DNA of 64,000 bases from an uncultured Sphingomonadaceae bacterium. Its GTDB lineage: Bacteria > Pseudomonadota > Alphaproteobacteria > Sphingomonadales > Sphingomonadaceae. The stretch is taken from positions 620,001-684,000 of the forward strand of contig CANMFE010000001.1 in assembly GCA_947497085.1 (NCBI GenBank). Direction: 5' to 3'. Position 1 is the first letter of the stretch; each line of letters starts with the position of its first letter. This document shows positions 26,984 to 39,247 of this stretch, in pieces. The position numbers and the translations under genes are program-made. The notes under the pieces were generated by a model. That model worked only from the letters and a program-made list of their open reading frames with translations. It did no database searches and was not told the DNA's origin.

Positions 26984-27059
26984 CACCAGATTTTTGGTCC
27001 TCGAATTATTGTACAGTGTCTCACCTGTGGCGCCTGAAAGATCCTTGCTTTCTATTCAC

Positions 27060-30044
<2,985 letters not shown>

Positions 30045-30047
<3 letters not shown>

Positions 30048-30117
30048 TCGGTAAACCTCTGCTTTGTTATTGTTGTCAGCATTCGGTAAACCTCTGCTTT
30101 GTTATTGTTGTCAGCAT
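30045..30117 (-). repeat. 35-bp tandem repeats carrying the uvrA ribosome site and start
   Basis: Two complete 35-base copies (30045-30079, 30080-30114) and partial copies at both ends. Each contains an AGAGG ribosome site, an ATG and the first codons of uvrA. On the minus strand the ATGs are at 30117, 30082 and 30047. Starting at 30117, a 13-codon frame ends at a TGA that overlaps the next ATG (ATGCTGA), and the second copy does the same before uvrA itself. Confidence 0.85.
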
Positions 30118-30158
30118 TGAGAAGAAGCCTTTATATGAGTCAGAGTGGCAATCCACTT

Positions 30159-30173
30159 GTTCCATATTTGTTC
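30159..30173. promoter_or_regulatory. LexA (SOS) box upstream of uvrA
   Basis: GTTC-CATATTT-GTTC fits the alphaproteobacterial LexA consensus of two direct GTTC units 7 bases apart. It lies 112 bases before the uvrA start and about 140 bases before the divergent chemoreceptor gene. Confidence 0.75.
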
Positions 30174-30310
30174 CCATGGCGCAAGCCCGTCAGTGCCTAT
30201 ATTTCGTTCTCCATATGGCGATCCGTGGCCAATGTGCAAATGCATATGCCCCTAACCAATAATTAACCATGCATGGCTTATAGCAATTGCATGACTTTTG
30301 GGAGCATTGC

Positions 30311-31699
30311 ATGACCGCGCAGACACTTAAAATTGATGACACTATCCTGGCCCGTGAAGAGGCCCGCTACAGGCAGTATTTCGCCGACACGCTGGCGCTT
30401 CATAATGCGCACGGTGATTTGAACCGGGTGGGCGCGGAAATGTTTGCGCGCATCGCCGATGATGTGATCGAAATCGGCGAAGCATTCTGGGGCTTTTGGG
30501 AAGATAAAGAACATGACATTACCGATCTTGCTCGCGGGGATGTAGAGGCCCGGATCAAGGCCACGCCCGAATATATCCGTTCGCGCTATAGCGAAATCGA
30601 AGATGGCGCATGGATCGAGAATATCTACGAAACCGCCCAGATTGCGAACCGTAATGCCATCCCGCTCAACCTGTTTATCGCCGCATCGATGGCGGGGTCG
30701 CAAAAATGCATGGAAATTGTGCAGCGCAATGTGGCGGCCGATGACCCGGCCTATGCCGACTATCACCGTGTCATCACATCGGTCGCGGCGCTGGAAATCA
30801 CCGTCCTCACCTATTGTTATGACATGGTGAAACAGGCCATGGCGGAAACGCGGCAGAATGAAAGCAGCAATCATTTCACCCGCGAAATAGCCAGCACTAT
30901 TGATGAAATTTCAGGCAATAGCACGCAGCTCAAAAAACAGGCGCAGCAGGTGTCGGAGCGTACGGCGCGGATGCACGAGAAATCATCCGAAGTGGCATCC
31001 GCCGCCGAGCAGTCAGCGATAGCCATGCGCGAAGCCGCGACAACCACAGCCGGCCTGATCCGTGTGATTGAGGATACGCGCCACGAAGTGCAGGGTGCCG
31101 CCGAAATCGCGACACAGGCTGCGGAGCAGACACAGGAAGCCGCTAATGTTTCCGCCACATTGGCGGGCCATGCGGAATCTATCGAGTCCATTGTCAGCCT
31201 GATCCAGGAAATCGCGGGCCAGACCAATCTGCTCGCGCTCAACGCTACCATAGAGGCGGCCCGCGCGGGTGAAGCCGGACGCGGCTTTGCTGTCGTCGCG
31301 CAGGAAGTCAAAAGCCTGGCCAGCCAGACAGCCAAGGCCACAGACGAAATTGCGGCAAAAATCGGTGCGATTCAGAGTGCCGCCTCAACCAATGTCGAAA
31401 CCAGCCGGCAAATCCGCGCAACGGTCGAAAACGTGCAGGCCTCCGCCTCGCGTATCCGCGAAGCGATGGAACAGCAGGCACAGACCGTCACCACAATCAC
31501 CGCCGCTGTTGACGAAACCGCGCTTGCCGCCGACAGTATGTCAGGTTCGATCGCGGTTATCCGCAGCGATACACAGGATGTGAATGACGATATCGAAGCG
31601 CTGGAAAATGGCTTTGGCAAGGTGGACGAGAATATGGCCCTGCTCGGCAAACGCAGCAGTGAATTTGTCGGACGACTGCGCAAAAACTGGAATGCGTAA
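30311..31699 (+). CDS. Methyl-accepting chemotaxis protein, probably globin-coupled
   Basis: A 462-residue soluble chemoreceptor; no membrane spans are seen. The C-terminal signalling domain is clear: the hairpin tip [31 protein letters not shown] (quoted in parts: [18 protein letters not shown]) near residue 300 contacts CheA and CheW, with long flanking coiled coils. The N-terminal 170 residues are helical and start with a stretch like that of protoglobin sensors, as in HemAT-type oxygen sensors, but I could not confirm the haem histidine. GGGAG seven bases before ATG 30311 marks the start, rather than TTG 30287. It is divergent from uvrA. Confidence 0.85.
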   Translation: MTAQTLKIDDTILAREEARYRQYFADTLALHNAHGDLNRVGAEMFARIADDVIEIGEAFWGFWEDKEHDITDLARGDVEARIKATPEYIRSRYSEIEDGAWIENIYETAQIANRNAIPLNLFIAASMAGSQKCMEIVQRNVAADDPAYADYHRVITSVAALEITVLTYCYDMVKQAMAETRQNESSNHFTREIASTIDEISGNSTQLKKQAQQVSERTARMHEKSSEVASAAEQSAIAMREAATTTAGLIRVIEDTRHEVQGAAEIATQAAEQTQEAANVSATLAGHAESIESIVSLIQEIAGQTNLLALNATIEAARAGEAGRGFAVVAQEVKSLASQTAKATDEIAAKIGAIQSAASTNVETSRQIRATVENVQASASRIREAMEQQAQTVTTITAAVDETALAADSMSGSIAVIRSDTQDVNDDIEALENGFGKVDENMALLGKRSSEFVGRLRKNWNA

Positions 31700-31799
31700 A
31701 TCTCCAGCCATAATCGAAGTATATCTGCGCTTGGTCGAGCCATATTTGCCAAGGCTCCATATCCTGCCGCATAAAGGCCCCATATATAAGGGGGACAAT

Positions 31800-32390
31800 A
31801 TGGTATATTCACGGAATATCGGAACGAAAGCATTTTTTAGCGCGGCATTGGTGTCACTTGCCGGCCCGGCAATCGCGCAGGAAACACAGAGCACACAGCC
31901 CCCACCCCCCGCAGCGGCGCAGACGCCCCCATGCGATACGGCAGAACATAAGCAATTCAATTTCTGGCTGGGCACATGGAATGTCACCTCGGCTGGGCGG
32001 GATGCGCCCACCGCCACCAACATCCTGACATCAGAGCATCTGGGTTGTGTCGTGCGTGAAAATTACGCGACCCAGAGCGGTTATACCGGCATGAGCATGA
32101 GCTTTTACGATGCCGCACGCAAAGTATGGCATCAGACCTGGATGGGCGGTGACGGCGGCGCGCTGTTTATCGAGGGCGGGTTGAACGATAAAGGCGAAAT
32201 GGTGCTGGGCGATAAGGGCATGGCGCACAAGGCCGAAGGCGCGCCTATCAGCCGCGTCACATGGACGCCGAATGCCGATGGCAGCGTGCGCCAGCACTGG
32301 GAATCAAGCCAGGACGACGGCAAAACATGGACCACCGTGTTTGACGGACTGTACACCAAAAAGACGGAAGCAAAAGAAGAAGGGCGGTAA
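31800..32390 (+). CDS. Secreted DUF1579-like protein
   Basis: A 196-residue protein with a signal peptide (GTKAFFSAALVSLAGPAIAQ), a proline-rich linker (TQPPPPAAAQTPP), then a beta-barrel pattern: HKQFNFWLGTWNVTSAG, YTGMSMSFYDAARKVWHQTWM, and HWESSQDDGKTW. Such WLGTW motifs and the alternating Trp-rich strands fit the DUF1579-like family of lipocalin-type barrels. AGGGGGAC before ATG 31800 supports the start. It is periplasmic; the ligand, if any, is unknown. Confidence 0.7.
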   Translation: MVYSRNIGTKAFFSAALVSLAGPAIAQETQSTQPPPPAAAQTPPCDTAEHKQFNFWLGTWNVTSAGRDAPTATNILTSEHLGCVVRENYATQSGYTGMSMSFYDAARKVWHQTWMGGDGGALFIEGGLNDKGEMVLGDKGMAHKAEGAPISRVTWTPNADGSVRQHWESSQDDGKTWTTVFDGLYTKKTEAKEEGR

Positions 32391-32397
32391 AATCCGC

Positions 32398-33174
32398 CTA
32401 GTCAGATGGGGCACTGTGCAGCAGTTTCTGCCCGTTACCGATTTCCAGCCATTTGGCACGCACATGATACACGCTTTCGATGTTCTGCGCGGATAGCGCA
32501 TTTGCAGGTCCGCCGCTTGCAGCCACCTGTCCTCTGTCCAGCATGACCGCATGATCGGCGAAATTCATGGCATGCGACAGGTCGTGCAGCACCATAACAA
32601 CGCCCATGCCGTTATTGTCCGCAGCACGGCGCATTGCCGCCAGCATGTCTAACTGATGCGCGATATCAAGATTGGCGAGCGGTTCGTCAACCAGAAGCCA
32701 GTCCGGCTGCGTAGCGAGTACCCGCGCCACCAGCACCCTGGCGCGTTCGCCGCCTGAAAGGCTGTTGACGCTGCGGCCTGCAAAACCTGTCACATCCATG
32801 GCCATCATGGCATCATCAATCGCCGCCCGGTCAGCTTCGCTTTCCCCAGAAAAGGCACCGCGATGCGGAAAGCGGCCCATCGCCACCAGAGCGCGCGCGT
32901 CAATGTCCCAATGCACATCCTGCACCTGCGGCAGGTAACCGAGCCGCCGTGCCCGCTGCCCGGGCAGAATATCGGCCAGACGTGTACCATCCAGCAGCAC
33001 TTCGCCCCTATCGGGCAGCCGCAAGCCTGTAAGGCAATCGAGCAGGGTTGACTTGCCGGCGCCATTGGGGCCGACAATCGCACTCACCTGCCCGCGCGCG
33101 AAAGCCGCTTGCACGCCTTTCAGTATCTGCGCATCGCCCAGCCGCACGCCAATGTCTTGCGCCACTAGTGTCAT
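32398..33174 (-). CDS. btuD: Vitamin B12 ABC transporter ATP-binding protein
   Basis: A 258-residue ABC ATPase of the Fe-siderophore/haem/B12 type. Walker A is AIVGPNGAGKSTLLDCL, the signature is NSLSGGERARVLVARVL, Walker B is WLLVDEPLANLD and the switch histidine lies in VMVLHDLSHAMNFAD. It powers import by the permease encoded just upstream, with which it shares a four-base ATGA overlap. The B12 role is inferred from the cobalamin riboswitch and the BtuB-like receptor at the head of the locus. It is the last gene of the cluster. Confidence 0.92.
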   Translation of the reverse strand: MTLVAQDIGVRLGDAQILKGVQAAFARGQVSAIVGPNGAGKSTLLDCLTGLRLPDRGEVLLDGTRLADILPGQRARRLGYLPQVQDVHWDIDARALVAMGRFPHRGAFSGESEADRAAIDDAMMAMDVTGFAGRSVNSLSGGERARVLVARVLATQPDWLLVDEPLANLDIAHQLDMLAAMRRAADNNGMGVVMVLHDLSHAMNFADHAVMLDRGQVAASGGPANALSAQNIESVYHVRAKWLEIGNGQKLLHSAPSD

Positions 33175-34136
33175 GCCAGCTTCCTCCGCATCTGGATAAG
33201 TAATGCCAGGAAGAACGGTCCGCCAATAAGCGACATGGCAATGCCGAGCCGCAGTTCACTTGCCATGGGCAGCACGCGCACAAGGCTGTCCGCCGCGAGC
33301 AGCAGCACCGCACCCGCCAGTGCAGATGGAATCAGCAACGAAGATGGCCTTCCGTCCGTCAGCGGGCGCATAAGATGTGGCACGACCAGCCCGACAAAGC
33401 CGATAATGCCCGCCACTGCCACCGATGCACCAACCGTCAGGCCAATGCCGATAATGATCCACCATTGCAGCCGCGCCATATTCACGCCCAGCGAGCGCGC
33501 CGCCGCTTCACCCAGAGTCAATGCATCCAGCGCGCGCATTGTCATCATCAGGCACATCATGCCAAGCACGATAAGCGGCGCGGCAATCCATACATCGCGC
33601 CAGCTGCGGTCGGTAAGCGCACCCATCAGCCAGGTGACAATTTCGGTCATCGCAAAGGGTGTGGGCGCGAGCGAAATGGCGAGCGAGGTAAAAGCGCCTG
33701 CAAGGCTGGCAATCATCATCCCCGCAAGCGTAAACAGGATGATACTGGCACTGCGCCCGGCGATCAGCGCGAGCAGGAACATCGCTCCGCCCGCACCGAT
33801 CAGCGCGAATATAGGCAGCAGCCATGCACTCACTGCAAAGCCGAAATAGAGCGACAGCACCGCGCCCAGCGCCGCGCCCGGTGAAATACCGAACAGTCCG
33901 GGGTCTGCCAATGGATTGCGCAAAAAGCCCTGCATCACCGCGCCCGCCATGCCAAGCCCCGCACCGATCACCGCTCCCAGCACCGCCCGTGGCAGGCGCA
34001 GTTCGGCCAGAATGATGGCGGCTGTGCCATCTGCGCCCCACTCGCTAAATGGCAGCCACACCTTACCGGCCAGCAGCGACAGCGCAAAAGTGAAAGCAAG
34101 CGCAAGGATCAGCCAGAGGTTGAGATTTTTCTTCAT
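33171..34136 (-). CDS. btuC: Vitamin B12 ABC transporter permease (FecCD family)
   Basis: A 321-residue permease with about ten membrane spans, beginning NLWLILALAFTFALSLLAG. LRLPRAVLGAVIGAGLGMAGAVMQGFLRNPLADPGLFG is the hallmark stretch of FecCD/BtuC permeases (conserved core MQGFLRNPLADP). VAGIIGFVGLVVPHLMRP is the second family signature, near residue 240. It forms the channel for B12 import across the inner membrane with btuD and btuF. A truncated REP palindrome (34146-34167) separates it from btuF. Confidence 0.93.
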   Translation of the reverse strand: MKKNLNLWLILALAFTFALSLLAGKVWLPFSEWGADGTAAIILAELRLPRAVLGAVIGAGLGMAGAVMQGFLRNPLADPGLFGISPGAALGAVLSLYFGFAVSAWLLPIFALIGAGGAMFLLALIAGRSASIILFTLAGMMIASLAGAFTSLAISLAPTPFAMTEIVTWLMGALTDRSWRDVWIAAPLIVLGMMCLMMTMRALDALTLGEAAARSLGVNMARLQWWIIIGIGLTVGASVAVAGIIGFVGLVVPHLMRPLTDGRPSSLLIPSALAGAVLLLAADSLVRVLPMASELRLGIAMSLIGGPFFLALLIQMRRKLA

Positions 34137-34145
34137 AATATCGCG

Positions 34146-34167
34146 CCCCTGCGAATGCAGGAATCCG
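34146..34167. repeat. REP palindrome between btuC and btuF
   Basis: CCCCTGCGAATGCAGGAATCC is a single, slightly imperfect copy of the CCTGCGAAAGCAGG REP type that forms full REPINs at 35031-35110 and 60700-60780. Confidence 0.6.
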
Positions 34168-34185
34168 GTAGGAAAAGATATGCCA

Positions 34186-35022
34186 TCACTCTTTTACCTC
34201 CCGTCTTATCTCCGCCAGCCGCTCTGCTGCGCGGATAATGGTCGGCCCGCCACAGAAAATCAGCTGCTGGTCAAACTGCGTGTTTTTCATCTGCCCTTTC
34301 AGATGCTTCAGCGCCGGATGGCCCAGCATGCGATCCTCCTGCGCCATGGAGCCATTTGATGAAAGCAGCACCTGTGGCGGATTATCGACCAGATATTCCA
34401 ATCCCAGCACATCCCACATGGCAAGGCCGCGAGCCTCCGCCACATTTTCAAAACCGGTGCGTGTCAGCAGGTCGTCAATCAGCGTGCCTTTGCCCGGAAC
34501 CAGCCCGCCGCCCTGCCACACCAGAGCAGGCACAGGCGCATCGCCAGTCTGCTGCAGCGCACTTTCGCCGAGCGCGGCGGCAATGCGCTTCACCAGTTTT
34601 TCACCCTGCTCTGTCCGGCCAATGGCTGCGGCTATTGCGCGGATGGCGGCATCGCTTTCTTCCACACTGTCTGCAACCGGGGTCTGCACCAGTGCAATCC
34701 CCAGACGGTCCAGCGCATCGACCGTGGCCGGACCGACATGCCCGCCCGCGACGACAAGGTCCGGTTTCAGTGCCAGCACTTCCTCAACACTGCCCGAAAT
34801 CGCGGGATAGCGCCGCGCCTTCTCGATCGGCATAGATGTGGCACGCGGATCGTGCGAATAATGGCTGATCGCCAGTATTTGCGCGGGGTCGGCCACTTCA
34901 GCCAATATTGCATCGGTACAGGGATTGATCGAGACAATGGTGGGAAGGTTCTCATCGGCTACAGTACTGGCTTGGGGTGTGCAACTGGCTATAAAAAACC
35001 CACCAATCAATGTGAGGGCCAT
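34186..35022 (-). CDS. btuF: Vitamin B12 ABC transporter substrate-binding protein
   Basis: A 278-residue periplasmic binding protein of the TroA/BtuF class. The start MALTLIGGFFIASC looks like a short lipoprotein signal with lipobox IASC. Family features follow: IVSINPCTDAILAEVADP, ILAISHYSHDPRA, KPDLVVAGG and PQVLLSSNG. ATG 35022 is preferred because the longer frame to 35142 is made of REP sequence. The AGGAG ribosome site before it is the 3' arm of the REPIN hairpin at 35031-35048, so folding could hide it. The protein would carry cobalamin to the BtuC permease. Confidence 0.9.
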   Translation of the reverse strand: MALTLIGGFFIASCTPQASTVADENLPTIVSINPCTDAILAEVADPAQILAISHYSHDPRATSMPIEKARRYPAISGSVEEVLALKPDLVVAGGHVGPATVDALDRLGIALVQTPVADSVEESDAAIRAIAAAIGRTEQGEKLVKRIAAALGESALQQTGDAPVPALVWQGGGLVPGKGTLIDDLLTRTGFENVAEARGLAMWDVLGLEYLVDNPPQVLLSSNGSMAQEDRMLGHPALKHLKGQMKNTQFDQQLIFCGGPTIIRAAERLAEIRREVKE

Positions 35023-35030
35023 AAAAATGT

Positions 35031-35110
35031 GCTCCTGCGAAAGCAGGAGCCCAGGGCACCTATATGCACGCTTTGTTTCTTTCGCCCTGGATTCCTGCTT
35101 TCGCAGGAAT
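35031..35110. repeat. REPIN between the B12 receptor gene and btuF
   Basis: GCTCCTGCGAAAGCAGGAGC at the left and ATTCCTGCTTTCGCAGGAAT at the right, joined to CCAGGG/CCCTGG inside, form two REP hairpins in inverted order about 40 bases apart. The left hairpin lies 8 bases upstream of the btuF start and holds its ribosome site. Confidence 0.85.
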
Positions 35111-35141
35111 ACTCCAATGCGCAGATACAAACGGCCTATCA

Positions 35142-37088
35142 TCAGAACCGCACTCTTGCCCCGACCGTACCCACACGGCCCGCTGTGCCGAAATTGGCCA
35201 CAGTTTGATAATCCACATCCAACACATTTTCGATGCGGCCATATAGTTCGAACATATCGCCAAGCGGTACGGATGCCCGCACTGTCACCAGCGCATAGCC
35301 GTCCAGCGGCACGGAATTGGCGGCATTGTCAAAACTGTCACTGACCAGCCGCATATCCGCGCCTATGTTGAAACCATCACGCGTCTCGCTGCTGTTCCAG
35401 TCCGCCGAAAGCGTCAGCGCGTGTTTCGGCCGCCGCGCCAGCACGTTGCCGAAATTGACCGAAGCTTCGCCACGATTTTCGGTGTCAATATAGCTATAGG
35501 CCGCACTGGTGCGCAGCCGCGCCGACACATCCGCACCCAGCTCCGCCTCAAAGCCCCTCGTGCGCGCCTTCGCAACATTGTCATAGGTGCCAAATGGACG
35601 GTCGGTGCAGACAGGATCAGTCACACCAAAGCAGGACACGAAATCAATCTGATCCCGCGTATCACGCTGGAACAAAGTCAGCGCCGCATAAAAGCCCGCC
35701 TGGCGAAAGCCATGCTCGATACCGATGTCATAACTGCGGCTTTTTTCCGGCTGGAGCGCCGTATTGCCAAAACTACTCAGCAACTGGAACAAAGTGGGTG
35801 CCTTGAAGCCCTCCCCATAGCTGGCCCGGATCCGCCACCCGTCTACAATATCGATACTGCCATTCGCGCCCAGCGTCACTTCTGATCCGAACTGTTCATG
35901 GTCATCCACACGCGCACCTGCGGAAAGATTGAGCGGCCCATCCGAGAAACTGAGCAGGCCATAGGCGCTGTCAATCCCCGTTTCGGCTGTCGCTCCTGTG
36001 TCGAATTCACTATCCTCGCTTTCTGCTCCGAAACTCAGTGCAAACTGATCTGTTACTTCCAAATTTCCTTTTAATTCAAATCGCTGCGTACGACCTTTGG
36101 CAAAGAAACTAGGATTATTTCCGAATGCAGGATTGAAATTCGTGCGATCAATATCGCTGATTGAATAGCCACCACGCAGGGCAAAACTGTCTCCCAGATA
36201 GGCCAGCCCGGCATAGCCGGACCATTGCTCGGTATCCTGAAATTCAGCTGTGTCAGCAAAGGCAAATTGAGGCGCGGGGAAACCGTCAATTTCAGTGCGG
36301 CCATCGGCATAGCGGCCACGAATTTCTGCAGTCAGGCTATCCGTGATGTCCACACTGGCACGCGCACCCACATAGACCTGATCAAAACCATCAGATTCGG
36401 TTCCGCCTGCAAAGCTGGAATAGCCATCCGTCTGGTAATAGCCACCGCTTACGCCAAGAGAGACCGGACCGATATCGCGCGATACATTGCCGGAAACATT
36501 GAAGGTATCAAAGCTGCCATATTCACCGCGCAGATTAATAGCGTCGCCCTGTCCGCCGGTCGTGATAGCGATAACACCGCCTACAGCCTGACTACCCCAC
36601 ACCACGGAATTGGCACCGCGCAGCAGCTCTATTTTCGCAATATTTCCGGCCAGAATATTGCTGAAATCAAACCCCCCACCCGGCGACGACGGGTCATTCA
36701 CCCGTATACCATCGATCAGCACAAGCACCTGCTCTGCTTCGCTGCCGCGGATACGTACGGCGGAAAATCCGCCAATCGGGCCATTGCGGGAGACTGTGAC
36801 ACCGGGTGCGCGTTCAAGGACCGGAAGGATATCCGCTGCCTGGACGCGCTCCAGTTCCCCTTCGCCAATAACAGTGATTGACTGACCTTGCCGGGTGATT
36901 TTCTCTCTATTGCCGGTAGCAATCACGACTATCGATTCTTCTGCCGGCAAACGCATATCCGCGATGACTATCTTGTCGTCATACTCTTTTGCCACTGCAA
37001 CATCCTGTGCCGCCGCAGCGCCAGGCACACTTGCAAAAGCCAGGACAGACAATCTGCCCAGCAGTGTATTGCTTCGTAGTTTTTTCAT
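35142..37088 (-). CDS. btuB: TonB-dependent vitamin B12 receptor
   Basis: A 648-residue outer-membrane receptor that imports cobalamin with energy from TonB. MKKLRSNTLLGRLSVLAFAS to AAAAQ is the signal peptide. ESIVVIATGNRE fits a TonB box, then the plug domain: LERAPGVTVSRNGPIGGFSAVRIRG, VLVLIDGIRVND and IAKIELLRGANSVVWGSQAVGGVI. The rest is beta-barrel sequence with repeated aromatic-rich strands, ending in the typical C-terminal Phe (GARVRF). AGGAGTAAATCC precedes ATG 37088. A cobalamin riboswitch lies upstream, so the receptor and the three genes after it are probably shut off by B12. Confidence 0.93.
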   Translation of the reverse strand: MKKLRSNTLLGRLSVLAFASVPGAAAAQDVAVAKEYDDKIVIADMRLPAEESIVVIATGNREKITRQGQSITVIGEGELERVQAADILPVLERAPGVTVSRNGPIGGFSAVRIRGSEAEQVLVLIDGIRVNDPSSPGGGFDFSNILAGNIAKIELLRGANSVVWGSQAVGGVIAITTGGQGDAINLRGEYGSFDTFNVSGNVSRDIGPVSLGVSGGYYQTDGYSSFAGGTESDGFDQVYVGARASVDITDSLTAEIRGRYADGRTEIDGFPAPQFAFADTAEFQDTEQWSGYAGLAYLGDSFALRGGYSISDIDRTNFNPAFGNNPSFFAKGRTQRFELKGNLEVTDQFALSFGAESEDSEFDTGATAETGIDSAYGLLSFSDGPLNLSAGARVDDHEQFGSEVTLGANGSIDIVDGWRIRASYGEGFKAPTLFQLLSSFGNTALQPEKSRSYDIGIEHGFRQAGFYAALTLFQRDTRDQIDFVSCFGVTDPVCTDRPFGTYDNVAKARTRGFEAELGADVSARLRTSAAYSYIDTENRGEASVNFGNVLARRPKHALTLSADWNSSETRDGFNIGADMRLVSDSFDNAANSVPLDGYALVTVRASVPLGDMFELYGRIENVLDVDYQTVANFGTAGRVGTVGARVRF

Positions 37089-37214
37089 GGATTTACTCCT
37101 TCGCCATGACAGTTCAACAAACGCCGTCATGCGAAGGGCTGGTTTCTGCACGCAGCGCCATTGCCGCATCCAAAACCGTGCTTCGTCCGTTCGGTACACC
37201 TCGCCCGCGCGGAA

Positions 37215-37425
37215 AAACGACCGTTACGGGCTGGTCTCCTGGCTCCCGGGTCGTCATTTGCGCATGCCTTCCCAGATTGCTCCAGTGGCTTGATATGCAG
37301 AAACTCGCCGGTCACAGTTGCGAGGGCAGCTTTGGCGCGGCTGTGTGCCTATGCACGCAGCCATGTTCCAAATTCCCAATTCACGGACGTTTCCGCCCGA
37401 CCTGTAACGTGAAACGGGCTTTAAG
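37215..37425 (-). promoter_or_regulatory. Cobalamin riboswitch
   Basis: On the minus strand, the leader of the B12 receptor gene has the B12-box AGCCAGGAGACCAGCCCG (about 37228-37245) preceded by GCCACTGGAGCAATCTGGGA and GCGAGTTTCTGCATATCAAG-like segments, and begins with a CCCGTTTCACGTTACAGGT stem. This order and the B12-box are diagnostic. It lies 127 bases upstream of the receptor start and should lower expression when cobalamin is bound. Confidence 0.92.
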
Positions 37426-37713
37426 AGCCTATCCGCATTTGTGCAAGCCCTTGCGAGTGGATACTGCGTGTGGATATTGGGTGGCAGAAGTCATTAAACG
37501 ACACTTATTGCGGTTAAACTAAACATTGCTGGCATCGCTGCGCATGATGCAGTAGCAACCGGCAAGTTCATCTAGTGACTGAATGGGCCTGCCAATATCG
37601 ACTTGCCCAATATCGGCCAAACCCAAATATCGGAAAACATCATTACCCAAGCCCGCGACGATGAATTGCCCCATGCACCGATCGGCAGCGCCACCGGTGC
37701 CAGCGAGGCTGGT

Positions 37714-39096
37714 ATGGACAGTGAAGCCGGCCAAGACGAGGGCAATACCGCCAGCAGCAAACAGGCCCGCTTTCTGACCGGCAATTTGATGCACCATGTC
37801 GCGGTGATGACACTGACATCCTCCTTTGGCCTGCTCGCCATGTTCCTGGTCGATTTTGCCGATCTCTATTTTATTTCACAGCTGGGCGATGATGCGCTTA
37901 CTGCCGGCATGGGCTTTGCCGCGACTTTGCTGTTTTTCAACAGCGCGCTCAATATCGGCCTGATGATTGCGATCAGTGCGCTGGCGGCGCGGCGGATCGG
38001 CAATGGCGATCCAGAGGCGGCGCGTGCGCTACTTACCCATATCGCACTGCTGGGGGTAGGCCTGTCTATACCTGTGACCATCGCATTTTGGGTATTTTCT
38101 CCGCAAATAATGGATCTGTTTGGTGCCAGCGGCGCGGCAAAGGATGCCGCTGTGCAATATATCCGCATTGTGATGCCGTTCACACCGGTAACGGTGCTTG
38201 GCATGGTCTGTTCGGGTTTTTTGCGCGCACATGGTGATGCCAAGCGGGCGATGAACACCACGCTTGCCATGGCATTTACCAACGGCATTTTCGATCCGAT
38301 CCTGATTTTTGGTATCGGCCTCGGTTTTGCAGGCGCGGCCTATTCCACTGTGCTGTCCATCTTTGCCATGGCTGCATTCGGGCTATGGCCTGTACTGCGC
38401 ATTTATGGCGGCTTTGCACCATTTCGCAAGGAAGAGTTTCAAACCAACCTGCCCGTGATATGGGGTATTATGATTCCGGCAGTGCTCACCAACCTTGCCA
38501 CCCCTGTGGGCGGCGCAATATCGTTCCGCTTTATCGCCGAATATGGCGCAGCCATTGTGGCTGCCTATGCGCTTATCGGCCGGATCATCCCGGTGGCTTT
38601 CGGCCTGTTCTTCTCACTTTCCGGTGCAATTGGCCCGATTGTGGGGCAAAACTTTGGTGCCATGCGCCTCGACCGCGCACGCACCGCCATCAACAATGCG
38701 GTGGTTTTTGCCGCTGGCTACCTGCTTATCATCTGGCCGTTGCTCTATCTGTTCGCCCGCCCGATTGCGGCGCAGTTCAACCTGAATGAACAGGGGCAGG
38801 ATCTGGTCGCCCTGTTCGGCATGGTCGTCACCCCGCTCTTTTTATTCAACGGCATATTGTACATCGCCAATGCGACATTCAACAATCTGGACCGGCCACG
38901 CTGGGCGACATGGCTGAACTGGGGCCGCAACACTATCGGCGTGCTGCCCTTCGCATGGGCGGGTAGCCATTATTACGGGGCAGAAGGCGTTTTGGTCGGT
39001 CCGGCGATAGGCGGCGTCCTGTTTGGCTTGCTTGCCTATTGGCTGGCGTTGCGGCTCGTTACCCGCCAGCATGCCGCGCAGATCGCAGCAACCTGA
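37714..39096 (+). CDS. MATE family efflux transporter
   Basis: A 460-residue protein with about twelve hydrophobic spans in two related halves, the layout of MATE exporters, which push out cationic drugs or metabolites in exchange for Na+ or H+. FLVDFADLYFISQLGDD in the first half and FSLSGAIGPIVGQNFGA in the second match the family's conserved regions; FLRAHGDAKRAM is another common motif. ATG 37714 has a GCGAGG site; a TTG start at 37603 would add 37 residues rich in Gln and Glu that look disordered. The substrate is unknown. Confidence 0.9.
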   Translation: MDSEAGQDEGNTASSKQARFLTGNLMHHVAVMTLTSSFGLLAMFLVDFADLYFISQLGDDALTAGMGFAATLLFFNSALNIGLMIAISALAARRIGNGDPEAARALLTHIALLGVGLSIPVTIAFWVFSPQIMDLFGASGAAKDAAVQYIRIVMPFTPVTVLGMVCSGFLRAHGDAKRAMNTTLAMAFTNGIFDPILIFGIGLGFAGAAYSTVLSIFAMAAFGLWPVLRIYGGFAPFRKEEFQTNLPVIWGIMIPAVLTNLATPVGGAISFRFIAEYGAAIVAAYALIGRIIPVAFGLFFSLSGAIGPIVGQNFGAMRLDRARTAINNAVVFAAGYLLIIWPLLYLFARPIAAQFNLNEQGQDLVALFGMVVTPLFLFNGILYIANATFNNLDRPRWATWLNWGRNTIGVLPFAWAGSHYYGAEGVLVGPAIGGVLFGLLAYWLALRLVTRQHAAQIAAT

Positions 39097-39247
39097 ACAC
39101 ATATCTTCCGGTCATATTGCATGGTTAAATATGCCGGGAAGATTTTAACCAAAGCTCCCAATCGATTATTAGCGCGTGGGCTGTAGCAATGGCGTATCGC
39201 GTTTCTCCATCACGGACGCCGTTTTCTATATTATAAAGGCTTGTACC

